Below are positions 6,090-13,195 of a stretch of DNA of 18,889 nucleotides, piece by piece (position 1 is the stretch's first letter; every line of letters begins with the position of its first letter). The position numbers were made by a program, and so were the translations under genes. The DNA is taken from contig PAMN02000049.1 of the NCBI GenBank assembly GCA_002707335.2, forward strand, positions 12,706 through 31,594. Direction: 5' to 3'. This DNA is from Methanobacteriota archaeon. GTDB taxonomy: Archaea; Thermoplasmatota; Poseidoniia; Poseidoniales; Poseidoniaceae. The notes below the pieces were generated by a model. The model ran no database searches. It was not told the origin of the DNA and saw nothing but the letters and a program-made list of their open reading frames with translations.

Positions 6090-7604
6090 ATGAAGTCTCT
6101 AAACTGGGTAAGTCGTTTCCTTGATGAAACTCCTGGTGATTCTGAAGTAGGCGGTAAGCCAAGACAGGTTCTAGGTGCTTGCTGGTCTAGAGTTAAACCC
6201 ACACCTACTCCCAAACCCGTGCTAAGATTATGGTCTTACAAAATGGCAGAGGAGTTAGGTGTCAATTACGGTGGGGATGAATTCCTAGGAGGCAAAGACA
6301 TCTTAGATGGCATGGATTGCTATGCTCAAAGGTATGGTGGTCATCAATTTGGGAATTGGGCTGGACAATTAGGAGATGGCCGAGCAATTACGCTAGGAGA
6401 AGTCGATACGGGTGCAAAAGTTTTCGATATACAACTGAAAGGTTCTGGCGTAACACCGTATTCCCGTTTTGCAGATGGAAAGGCTGTACTTAGATCCTCG
6501 ATAAGAGAGTTTATTTGTAGCGAAGCAATGTATTACTTGGGGATTCCAACAACTAGAGTTTTGTCTATGGTTACCACTGGCGAAGATGTTGTTAGGGATG
6601 TATTGTACAACGGAAATCCTGCGCCTGAACCGGGGGCTATCGTTTGCAGGGTAGCAGAAAGTTTCATTCGTTTTGGAAGTTTCCAAATCCATGCCATTAC
6701 AGGAGACACTGAAACCCTGAGGTCTCTAGTTGAATATACAGTAAAGCACCATTTCCCTAAACACAATATTGCTACAGATGAATCTATCATAGAATGGCTC
6801 AAACAAATAGCTGATGAAACAGCATTGATGATTGCTCACTGGATGCGAGTTGGTTTCGTCCACGGAGTAATGAATACAGACAATATGTCAATCCATGGAT
6901 TAACCATAGATTACGGGCCATATGGTTGGATAGAGGATTATGATTTAGGTTGGACACCTAACACTACTGATGCAGGCCGGAAGCGGTATAGATTCGGTAA
7001 TCAAGCCCAAATCGGGGCTTGGAATTTTGCAAGATTATTGGAATCCATAGGTCCTATAATGTCAGACCCTGAAATGTTATATCAGGCATTAGATTTCTTC
7101 TATGAATCATATGAAATACATAGTAATTCAATGTGGGCAGATAAGTTAGGCATAGAGGTTCTAGAGAAATCAGATGATGAATTAATTGAAGAAATGACAT
7201 CATTACTTCAGTCAACAGAAACCGATATGACAATATTTTTCAGACTCTTATCATCAATAGATACACCAGATATTAAACATTTAAAATACGCATTCTACAA
7301 GGTTGACGAAATTCCGGTTGAACAATGGAATAATTGGCTAAATAAATGGTGGAAAAGGGTTGATTCTAATCCTGATAAAACAAAAATGAACAAAGCAAAT
7401 CCAAAATATGTGCTGCGTAATTGGATGGCTCAATTAGCAATTGATGCAGCAGAGGAAGAAGATTACACAATAGCCGAGGAATTGTGTAAATTGTTAGAAA
7501 ATCCATATGATGATCAACCAGATTTCGAAGAAAAATGGTTTCAAAAACGTCCTGAATGGGCGAGAAATAGAGTTGGTTGTTCAATGCTTTCTTGCTCTAG
7601 CTAA
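6090..7604 (+). CDS. selO: SelO/YdiU-family protein AMPylase (pseudokinase fold)
   Basis: The 504-residue product matches the SelO (YdiU, UPF0061) family along its length. SelO has a kinase-like fold with ATP bound in reverse orientation and transfers AMP to Ser/Thr/Tyr of target proteins, with a link to redox stress in bacteria and mitochondria. Visible family signatures are RYGGHQFGNWAGQLGDGRA (residues 81-99), DIQLKGSG with Lys117, FADGKAVLRSSIREF (127-141), and HGVMNTDNMSIHG (258-270) with the catalytic-region Asp264. IDYGPYGW (273-280) supplies the metal-binding Asp274, and RYRFGNQ comes later. The protein ends SCSS: cysteine stands where many eukaryotic SelO proteins carry selenocysteine, three residues from the end. 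The length is close to that of bacterial SelO. The start ATG lacks a clear ribosome binding site. A bacterial origin by transfer is likely but not shown here. Confidence 0.93.
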   Translation: MKSLNWVSRFLDETPGDSEVGGKPRQVLGACWSRVKPTPTPKPVLRLWSYKMAEELGVNYGGDEFLGGKDILDGMDCYAQRYGGHQFGNWAGQLGDGRAITLGEVDTGAKVFDIQLKGSGVTPYSRFADGKAVLRSSIREFICSEAMYYLGIPTTRVLSMVTTGEDVVRDVLYNGNPAPEPGAIVCRVAESFIRFGSFQIHAITGDTETLRSLVEYTVKHHFPKHNIATDESIIEWLKQIADETALMIAHWMRVGFVHGVMNTDNMSIHGLTIDYGPYGWIEDYDLGWTPNTTDAGRKRYRFGNQAQIGAWNFARLLESIGPIMSDPEMLYQALDFFYESYEIHSNSMWADKLGIEVLEKSDDELIEEMTSLLQSTETDMTIFFRLLSSIDTPDIKHLKYAFYKVDEIPVEQWNNWLNKWWKRVDSNPDKTKMNKANPKYVLRNWMAQLAIDAAEEEDYTIAEELCKLLENPYDDQPDFEEKWFQKRPEWARNRVGCSMLSCSS

Positions 7605-7618
7605 GCAAATCTAAGATA

Positions 7619-8359
7619 TTACTTCGCTTTATTTGCTTTGAAACGACTAGACATGCCAGGGAACAGAAGCCTTGCTTTCACATTCTCAAATCCAATTTCT
7701 TTCATGATTTTTTTGTAGTACGAATGAGTTCCGTAGTGCGTGTAGGTTCTTGCCAACCATTTCCAAGGATGGTTTGGATCTTTTGTAACATATCTTGCGA
7801 CCCACTGGACAAAGGTAGCCATGTATATTCTGCCGAATATACCGTGAAGCCAATTTGCTTTACCAGCGTCACAAATTACTAATTGTCCACCAGGTTTCAA
7901 AACTCGATGAATCTCTTCGAGTCCCTTCTTTTTATCTTTAAAATCTCTGAATGAAAACAAGCAAAACACTCTGTCAAATGTGTTATCTGGCAAAGGAATG
8001 CTTTCTGCAATTGCTTCAACATATTCTGCCTTTGTATCTCCTCTTTCTTCTCTTGCAGCATCGACTCTCTTCTTACATACTTTGAGCATCTCTGCGCTAG
8101 GGTCTAAGCAAGTTAATTCAGTTCCTTGTAAGTCGACTGCAAAAGAACCAGGCCCACACCCGATTTCGAGTACATTCATTCCAGGTTTGGCATGATTTCT
8201 AACGTGTTTTCTCATTCCTTTGTCGAAACCTAGTGTCATTATTTTGTTGACACGGTCGTATACTGGTATGGTGGCTTCTAATTGTCGTTCAAGCTCTGTC
8301 CAAGCATCATCGTCGATGCCCGAGGGGTCGAATCCTCCTGTCCCAGAGCGGTCAGCCAT
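7619..8359 (-). CDS. Class I SAM-dependent methyltransferase, UbiE/MenG-like
   Basis: The 246-residue protein has a Rossmann-type methyltransferase domain. Motif I is VLEIGCGPG (residues 63-71), an acidic residue ending strand 2 is Asp86 (CLDPS), and motif III is RVLKPGGQL (152-160). YDRVNKIMTLGFDKGMRKH (34-52) and FCLFSFRDFKDKKKGLEEIHR (132-152) follow the pattern of UbiE/COQ5 quinone C-methyltransferases, which act late in menaquinone or ubiquinone synthesis. No quinone gene is next to it, so the substrate is open; it could be another UbiE-like enzyme. The start is the first ATG and has an acidic, Gly-rich lead. The gene converges on selO with 14 bases between them, and its start is about 130 bases from the divergent ATP synthase operon start. 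Confidence 0.8.
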   Translation of the reverse strand: MADRSGTGGFDPSGIDDDAWTELERQLEATIPVYDRVNKIMTLGFDKGMRKHVRNHAKPGMNVLEIGCGPGSFAVDLQGTELTCLDPSAEMLKVCKKRVDAAREERGDTKAEYVEAIAESIPLPDNTFDRVFCLFSFRDFKDKKKGLEEIHRVLKPGGQLVICDAGKANWLHGIFGRIYMATFVQWVARYVTKDPNHPWKWLARTYTHYGTHSYYKKIMKEIGFENVKARLLFPGMSSRFKANKAK

Positions 8360-8416
8360 GGTCTCTCGGCTGTGATTGTAGTTTTGACAATTTGGGGTAC
8401 ATTCTCATTATTTCGT

Positions 8417-8428
8417 TTTTCATAAATT
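8417..8428 (+). promoter_or_regulatory. TATA-like box of the ATP synthase operon
   Basis: TTTTCATAAATT lies in the divergent region between the methyltransferase and atpH. At archaeal spacing it would place the transcription start near 8450. That gives a leader of about 40 bases before the preferred GTG start at 8492, or a leaderless transcript if the ATG at 8450 were used. Judged by eye. Confidence 0.4.
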
Positions 8429-8491
8429 CCCAAACAGACCACGAGGGTTATGAACCCGTTTAATTTGGGCAGGGATAATAGGGTGATTTCT

Positions 8492-8809
8492 GTGGGTATG
8501 TCTGATGTACTTCAACACATAAAAAATGCAGAAGATTCTGCAAAACAAACCTTGGCTGATGCCAAAGAACAAGCAACGAAAATAGTCGCAGATGCACGAA
8601 AAGAAGCATCAGAGATTCTACAAGGAGCTCAAGATGGCGCTGTGAGTTCAACAGTTGCTACTATTGACTCAGCAAGGCAAGAAGCCGGCAAGGAAGCCGA
8701 AGGCGTCCAGGCTGAAGGTACAAAGGCAGTTGCAGCAATTCAGTCTTCGGCTGGAACCAAAAGAGATGAAGCAGTCCAACTGATTATCGATTCATTAATG
8801 TCTAACTGA
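8492..8809 (+). CDS. atpH: A-type ATP synthase subunit H (peripheral stalk)
   Basis: A short protein of about 105 residues, almost entirely a charged Ala/Glu/Lys coiled coil (ADAKEQATKIVADARKEAS and onward). This matches subunit H, which pairs with subunit E to form the peripheral stalks holding the catalytic head against the membrane part. It is the first gene of the H-I-K-E-C-F-A-B-D operon. Three in-frame starts exist: ATG 8450, GTG 8492 and ATG 8498. GTG 8492 is preferred because GGTGAT at 8482-8487 stands exactly as far from it as the GGTGAT before the atpI ATG does. Starting at 8498 would remove two residues. The atpI ribosome binding site overlaps its stop codon. Confidence 0.8.
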   Translation: MGMSDVLQHIKNAEDSAKQTLADAKEQATKIVADARKEASEILQGAQDGAVSSTVATIDSARQEAGKEAEGVQAEGTKAVAAIQSSAGTKRDEAVQLIIDSLMSN

Positions 8810-8819
8810 GGTGATTATC

Positions 8820-10850
8820 ATGCTTAGCACTGTTGAGATGGTTCGTTTAACAATGGCCGGATCTAGTGATAACTTAGACTCTGTATTGAGAGTTTCAGGA
8901 GATTTAGGATACATACACATTACTCCTTACTCAGGGGATACTGAAGGAATAACTGTAGGTGTTCCTCACTCAGATGCGGATTCAAAATCAAATCTGCTTT
9001 CCAAGGTAAGGTCTGTAAATTCTGTTCTCAAATGTTCCAACAAAAGCGGACCTTTGACAAAAGGAGAAACAGAAAAGGCTCTTGACGCAGGATTTGCAGA
9101 AAAAGTAGAATCAATTGCCACAGTAATCGCAGAAATGAACGAGGCCGACGCTTCAATCATTAGATTATCAGAAAGAGCATCAATTCTAGAGAAGATATCA
9201 CCGCTTGATATGCCTCTTGAGTTATTGACCTCCATCGAGTCAATCGAGGTCTATCTCGGTGAAACAACAAAGAGCGACAAAGTGAAGAACATTTTTGGAG
9301 AGTTGGCTAACAGGGTTGAAATCCACGTTGTGAAGAACCTAATCGCTGTTGCTTGTACCGGAAAAGATGCAGCAGAAGTCCAAATGGCACTCGGCGAACT
9401 CGGAGTTAAACCTATTCAAATTCCAACAGGAAAAGGCAAGCCAAGTTCCTTGTATGCTCAAGCCAGGAAGGACATCGACATAGCAGAATCGAAAATAGAA
9501 GAATGCAAAGGCAAGTGCGACGATTGGGGATCAAGGCACGGCAGGACACTTCTTGCTGTGCAAGAGTATCTCGAAAGAGAAGTTGAGATTCTAACAGGAC
9601 ACACACTATGTGCAACAAGTGACCATGCTTACGCAATGGAGGCATGGCTTCCTGCATCCAAAGCAGAAGAAGCAAGAAGCATCTTGTCAAAACATGCCTC
9701 TCACATCACCATAGAAGCATTTGTTGATGACCACCACGGCCACCATGATGACGACCATCATCACACAGAATATCCTCCAATTGAGTATGATACTCTGCCT
9801 TCTACAAGGCACGCATCGCTCTTAACAAACCTGGTTGGCAGGCCAAAATATGGTACAATAGACCCAACAAGTATCATGGCATACACATTCCCTATCTTCT
9901 ACGGTTTGATTTTAGGAGACGCTGGATATGGTTTAGTCATCATGCTTCTCGCTCTATTCTTGAAATCTAAGATTGGACACGATCCATCTGGTAAAGTGGC
10001 ATCAAGAATTTTGATGAACATGGGAATTGCAACCTTCATAGTGGGTGTACTAACCGCTGAGGCCTTCGGTTTCGTCATAGAAAAATGGGCTATTTTCACT
10101 TGGCTGTATGAGCCTATGTATGATGGGACAAAGTATGCTCTAAAAGGAACTGTATTCGTAGAATGGTTTGGCCTATCTCATACATACTTGCCATTCCATA
10201 GAGCTGGTGGCGCTTTGGCAGATTACATATTACTCTCAATCTATCTTGGATGTGGCCACCTGCTTCTAGGATTCATAATCGGATTTGTTAACGTACTAAA
10301 GAACCATGGATTTGTAGCAGCATTCTTCGAAAAGGGCTCTTGGTTACTTATTCTAATCGGAGGCTCAGCGCACATTCTGAGATTTATTACCGACGACAGT
10401 TACGGCACATTCGAATTATCTGGTTGGTCTATTACTGTAATAGTAGGTGTAATTTGTCTAATCATTGGATTAGCAGTATACGAAGGATTTGGATGGCTTG
10501 GCGGACTAATTATGGGTCCAATCGAAACATTCGGTCTACTTGCTAACACGCTCTCCTACCTCAGAATAATGGCTGTAGGTGTTGCAGGTGTCAAGATTGC
10601 AGAAATAGGTAACGAAATGGGCTTCCATGGCATGGCTGACGCAATCACTGCAGGAGATTACTTACTAGTTCTGCCACTGTTCATTCTATGGATAGGAGTT
10701 CAGGTATTCGCATTGGCTCTTGGACTTCTATCGCCAAGTATTCACGCAGTCCGTCTACACTTCGTTGAGTGGATGGGCAAGTTCCATGACGGCTCCGGCG
10801 AGGAGTTCAAACCATTGGGTGGCCGTCCTCTACATGTGGAGGGTTACTAA
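8820..10850 (+). CDS. atpI: A-type ATP synthase subunit I (membrane ion channel, a-subunit homologue)
   Basis: The 676-residue product has the two-part layout of subunit I: a soluble N-terminal half with coiled coils, which contacts the peripheral stalks, then a multi-spanning membrane half starting near DPTSIMAYTFPIFYGLILGD. The membrane half forms the ion half-channels beside the K ring. The essential arginine is in SYLRIMAVGVAG (Arg582). The FPIFYGLILGDAGYGL segment is highly conserved in the family. Just before the membrane half lies a His/Asp cluster, HHGHHDDDHHH (305-315), with seven histidines. The ATG at 8820 follows GAGGTGAT (8808-8815), which overlaps the atpH stop; a GTG at 8811 is less likely. 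Length is normal for the family. Confidence 0.95.
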   Translation: MLSTVEMVRLTMAGSSDNLDSVLRVSGDLGYIHITPYSGDTEGITVGVPHSDADSKSNLLSKVRSVNSVLKCSNKSGPLTKGETEKALDAGFAEKVESIATVIAEMNEADASIIRLSERASILEKISPLDMPLELLTSIESIEVYLGETTKSDKVKNIFGELANRVEIHVVKNLIAVACTGKDAAEVQMALGELGVKPIQIPTGKGKPSSLYAQARKDIDIAESKIEECKGKCDDWGSRHGRTLLAVQEYLEREVEILTGHTLCATSDHAYAMEAWLPASKAEEARSILSKHASHITIEAFVDDHHGHHDDDHHHTEYPPIEYDTLPSTRHASLLTNLVGRPKYGTIDPTSIMAYTFPIFYGLILGDAGYGLVIMLLALFLKSKIGHDPSGKVASRILMNMGIATFIVGVLTAEAFGFVIEKWAIFTWLYEPMYDGTKYALKGTVFVEWFGLSHTYLPFHRAGGALADYILLSIYLGCGHLLLGFIIGFVNVLKNHGFVAAFFEKGSWLLILIGGSAHILRFITDDSYGTFELSGWSITVIVGVICLIIGLAVYEGFGWLGGLIMGPIETFGLLANTLSYLRIMAVGVAGVKIAEIGNEMGFHGMADAITAGDYLLVLPLFILWIGVQVFALALGLLSPSIHAVRLHFVEWMGKFHDGSGEEFKPLGGRPLHVEGY

Positions 10851-10875
10851 TATCACAGTCCCAAATTGGACAAAC

Positions 10876-10882
10876 AGGAGGT
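10876..10882 (+). promoter_or_regulatory. Consensus Shine-Dalgarno of atpK
   Basis: AGGAGGT stands eight bases before the atpK ATG, followed by an A-rich, unstructured spacer (seven A in a row). This is one of the strongest ribosome binding sites in the window and fits the high copy number needed for the ring subunit. Confidence 0.65.
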
Positions 10883-10890
10883 AAAAAAAT

Positions 10891-11187
10891 ATGAACGCAA
10901 AAATTGTGAAGATGAGCCTAAGAGCATTGATCATCCTAATGGGTATCACTATGCTAGCGCAAGGAGTACTAGCAGCAGCTGACCCGTATGATGGATGGGG
11001 TAAATACATGGGATCCGGTATTGCACTGGGTCTAGCGGCTATTGGTGCTGGATACTCCCAAGGTAGTATCGGAAGCGCTGCAGTCGGAATGCTAGCAGAA
11101 GACGGAAGCAAATTCGGTCCTGCTCTAATCTTTACTGCATTGCCAGAATCTATCGTTATTCTAGGTGCGCTACCACTGTTCCTATGA
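10891..11187 (+). CDS. atpK: A-type ATP synthase subunit K (proteolipid ring, c-subunit)
   Basis: The 98-residue product has a hydrophobic N-terminal segment with signal-peptide character ending in GVLAAADP (likely cleavage near residue 28), then two membrane helices. Helix one is GSGIALGLAAIGAGYSQGSI with Gln57; the polar loop is AEDGSK; helix two is FGPALIFTALPESIVIL with the ion-carrying Glu86 followed by Ser87. The ring of these subunits rotates as ions pass, driving ATP synthesis. Two-helix subunits with a leader are also known in Thermus-type enzymes. Gln57 and Glu-Ser are found in sodium-binding rings, but the usual following threonine is Ile88, and Gln is also present in some proton-type rings, so the ion is undecided. 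A hairpin follows the stop directly. Confidence 0.93.
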   Translation: MNAKIVKMSLRALIILMGITMLAQGVLAAADPYDGWGKYMGSGIALGLAAIGAGYSQGSIGSAAVGMLAEDGSKFGPALIFTALPESIVILGALPLFL

Positions 11188-11219
11188 GCAGTTTTGTTCG
11201 TCTTGGAGCACAACTGCTC
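11186..11219 (+). promoter_or_regulatory. Long hairpin directly after the atpK stop codon
   Basis: GAGCAGTT (11186-11193) is perfectly complementary to AACTGCTC (11212-11219). The loop adds five further pairs (TGTTC 11195-11199 with GAGCA 11206-11210, one G-T wobble) after a single mismatch, leaving a six-base loop. The stem begins within the atpK TGA. The atpE ribosome binding site (GGAGGTG) starts about 11 bases after it. It probably stabilises or processes the message so that atpK can exceed its neighbours. It could also attenuate transcription, but no T-run follows. Confidence 0.6.
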
Positions 11220-11243
11220 CATGATTGAACCGGAGGTGAACTA

Positions 11244-11807
11244 ATGACGCTAGAACAATTGAAGAATGATATTTCTGCTTCAGCAGAAGCAGATGCTAAA
11301 GCTACTATCAAGGCAGCAAAAGATGAAGCAAAAGCTATTATCGACGAGGCCAAATCTCGAGCAGACTCTATCAAGAGCGATGCAGTAGGAAAAGCAGCGA
11401 AAGATGCAAGCCAACTTTCTAAGGAATTGGTTGCATCCGCTCGCCAAGCAAACCAAAAAGAGATTCTCGTCGCCAGGAGAGCTGAACTAGACGCCACTTT
11501 AGCAAGTGCAAGAGATAAACTAGGTGATGCAAGCCTTTCAGGAAGAGCAAGCCTACTCAAGAGCCTTGTTAAGAAAGCAGAAGGTATGGCAACTGGAAAG
11601 ATGGTACTACGACCAACAAAAATCGATAAAGCAGCATTAGAAGATGCTGGAAAGAGTTTCAAAATGGGAACTCAAGTCGATGGTCTTGGTGGATTCATTT
11701 TAGAAGCTGAAGATGGAACACTGTCCTTTGATTTCCGTTTCGATACACTACTCGAAAACGCATGGAACGATCAAAGAGCAGCAGTAAACCAAACACTATT
11801 TGGATGA
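11244..11807 (+). CDS. atpE: A-type ATP synthase subunit E (peripheral stalk)
   Basis: The 187-residue protein has the layout of subunit E. A long N-terminal coiled coil rich in Ala, Lys, Glu and Asp (about residues 1-95) pairs with subunit H. A globular C-terminal domain (about 100-187) contains MVLRPTKIDKAALEDAGKSF and the conserved GGFILEAEDGTLSFDFRFDTLLE, which binds the top of the catalytic head. The ATG at 11244 follows GGAGGTG at good spacing, and atpC starts 15 bases after the stop. Length is close to that of archaeal homologues. Confidence 0.92.
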   Translation: MTLEQLKNDISASAEADAKATIKAAKDEAKAIIDEAKSRADSIKSDAVGKAAKDASQLSKELVASARQANQKEILVARRAELDATLASARDKLGDASLSGRASLLKSLVKKAEGMATGKMVLRPTKIDKAALEDAGKSFKMGTQVDGLGGFILEAEDGTLSFDFRFDTLLENAWNDQRAAVNQTLFG

Positions 11808-11822
11808 TGGAGTTGTAAAACG

Positions 11823-12863
11823 ATGTCAATACTAGGAAACAATACTGCTTACGTGGCATCTCGTGCTAAAGCGAGAAAGTCCAATCTAATGGACAGAACA
11901 CGATTAAGACAGTTAATCCAGCAATCCCCTGATCAACTTACTGTAGCAGTGGCTGACAGTGGTTACAGGGCAGAAATCGACCTTTATGCAGGACGATTCA
12001 CTGGTGGAGACCTAGTAGAGGCTGCGTTAACACATAATCTGCAAAATGAACTAAACAGCATAATTAAATTATGCAATGGTAAGGTGAGAGGTCTTGTTGA
12101 AATATACACAAATAGGCATCAATATCACAATGCAAAGGTAGTTCTTAGAGCAGTAGACAATGAAGTCAGCGTCGAAAAGGTGGCAAATTCAATCCTTCCT
12201 GAAGAAAGTGAAGTGAATGTGCCTTGGCTAAAGATAATCGAAGAATCTACAACGATTCAAGAAGCTGCAAGTCAGATGAGAAGACTTCCATTCGGCAAAG
12301 CGCTAATGGCGCTATCCGAGGATAAAAGTCTCCAGACTTATGAAGACGAATTGGACACACATTACTTCAGTAATTCAATGAAGAAATTACGAGGAGGTAG
12401 TCCTGATGTTCGTTTCTTGAGAAATTATCTTGCGACCGAAATCGACCATAGAAATATCATCAATATCCTCGAGGGGCATTCTTTCGGTTTGAACTCAGAG
12501 GAAATAACACAGTCATTAATCAAGGGTGGCAGAATGGTAAGTGAGAAGAATTTCTCGCAAGCATCTGCTAGCAAAGATGGGTTGATGGACGTTCTTCGTC
12601 AAGCATCTAACTTTGATTTCGACGCTTTCCAAAATACCATGTCAATTTCTGAAAAAGAAAGGACATTAGATCCAGTAGTTACTTGGTTGCGAGAACGCGA
12701 AAACACGCAAATGCAACGAATGAGTTACCTCCATCCGATTTCAGCACTACCGATTATTCACTATGTTTCGGCTAAAGTGCAAGAAATAGAAGATTTGCGC
12801 CTAATCGTTCGAGGCCGCTTAGCAGGCTTGTCAACTGAGGTTCTGGAGGCACACGTTCTCTGA
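11823..12863 (+). CDS. atpC: A-type ATP synthase subunit C (central stalk socket)
   Basis: The 346-residue protein matches subunit C (homologue of V-type subunit d), the funnel that seats the central stalk D-F on the rotating K ring. It has no membrane segments and is mainly helical. Signatures include AYVASRAKARKSNLMDRTRL near the start, YAGRFTGGDLVEAALTHNL, DVRFLRNYLATEIDHRNIINIL in the second half, and a C-terminal HYVSAKVQEIEDLRLIVRGRLAGL. The ribosome binding site is weaker (GGAG at 11809-11812). Its stop codon overlaps the ribosome binding site of atpF, which suggests coupled translation. Length is typical. Confidence 0.93.
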   Translation: MSILGNNTAYVASRAKARKSNLMDRTRLRQLIQQSPDQLTVAVADSGYRAEIDLYAGRFTGGDLVEAALTHNLQNELNSIIKLCNGKVRGLVEIYTNRHQYHNAKVVLRAVDNEVSVEKVANSILPEESEVNVPWLKIIEESTTIQEAASQMRRLPFGKALMALSEDKSLQTYEDELDTHYFSNSMKKLRGGSPDVRFLRNYLATEIDHRNIINILEGHSFGLNSEEITQSLIKGGRMVSEKNFSQASASKDGLMDVLRQASNFDFDAFQNTMSISEKERTLDPVVTWLRERENTQMQRMSYLHPISALPIIHYVSAKVQEIEDLRLIVRGRLAGLSTEVLEAHVL

Positions 12864-12872
12864 GGTGGTATT

Positions 12873-13172
12873 ATGGAAATAGCAGTAGTTGGAAGCCCGG
12901 AATTCACATTAGGATTCCAATTGGCTGGTATTAGCAATTTACACAACCCTGAAACCGAAGATGAAACTTCGAAAGTATTCAGGGATTTATTAACAACAAA
13001 AGGGATAGGAATTGTGGTTGTCGACTCCGCAGTTCTAGCATCCCTACCGGAGCGCCTACGTGATAGGCTCTCTGAAAGCGTCACTCCAACAGTTCTAGGA
13101 ATTGGAACCGAGGAGGACAACACGCTTCGTGAAACTATTCGCAAAGCAATAGGAGTCGATTTGTGGAAGTGA
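12873..13172 (+). CDS. atpF: A-type ATP synthase subunit F (central stalk regulator)
   Basis: The 99-residue product shows the family opening MEIAVVGSPEFTLGFQLAGI, then GIGIVVVDSAVLASLPERL and the IRKAIGVDLW end. It has the small alpha/beta fold of subunit F, which binds subunit D in the rotor and modulates ATP turnover. The ATG follows GAGGTGG (12862-12868), which overlaps the atpC stop. Length is standard. The gap to atpA is 23 bases. Confidence 0.93.
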   Translation: MEIAVVGSPEFTLGFQLAGISNLHNPETEDETSKVFRDLLTTKGIGIVVVDSAVLASLPERLRDRLSESVTPTVLGIGTEEDNTLRETIRKAIGVDLWK

Positions 13173-13195
13173 TTCAACAAAAAGGAGGAAGATAA

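Noticed and set aside
7575..7604. Possible selenocysteine codon in selO
   Set aside because: The terminal codons are TCT-TGC-TCT-AGC-TAA, so cysteine is encoded; there is no in-frame TGA.
10830..11222. A 130-codon leftward open frame opposite atpK
   Set aside because: It spans the strong atpK ribosome binding site, the gene and its hairpin on the other strand; no family pattern and no start signal.
11156..11662. A 168-codon leftward open frame opposite atpE
   Set aside because: Shadow of the Ala/Lys-rich coiled-coil coding sequence, which leaves the opposite strand free of stops; its product is Ser/Ala/Phe-rich and meaningless.
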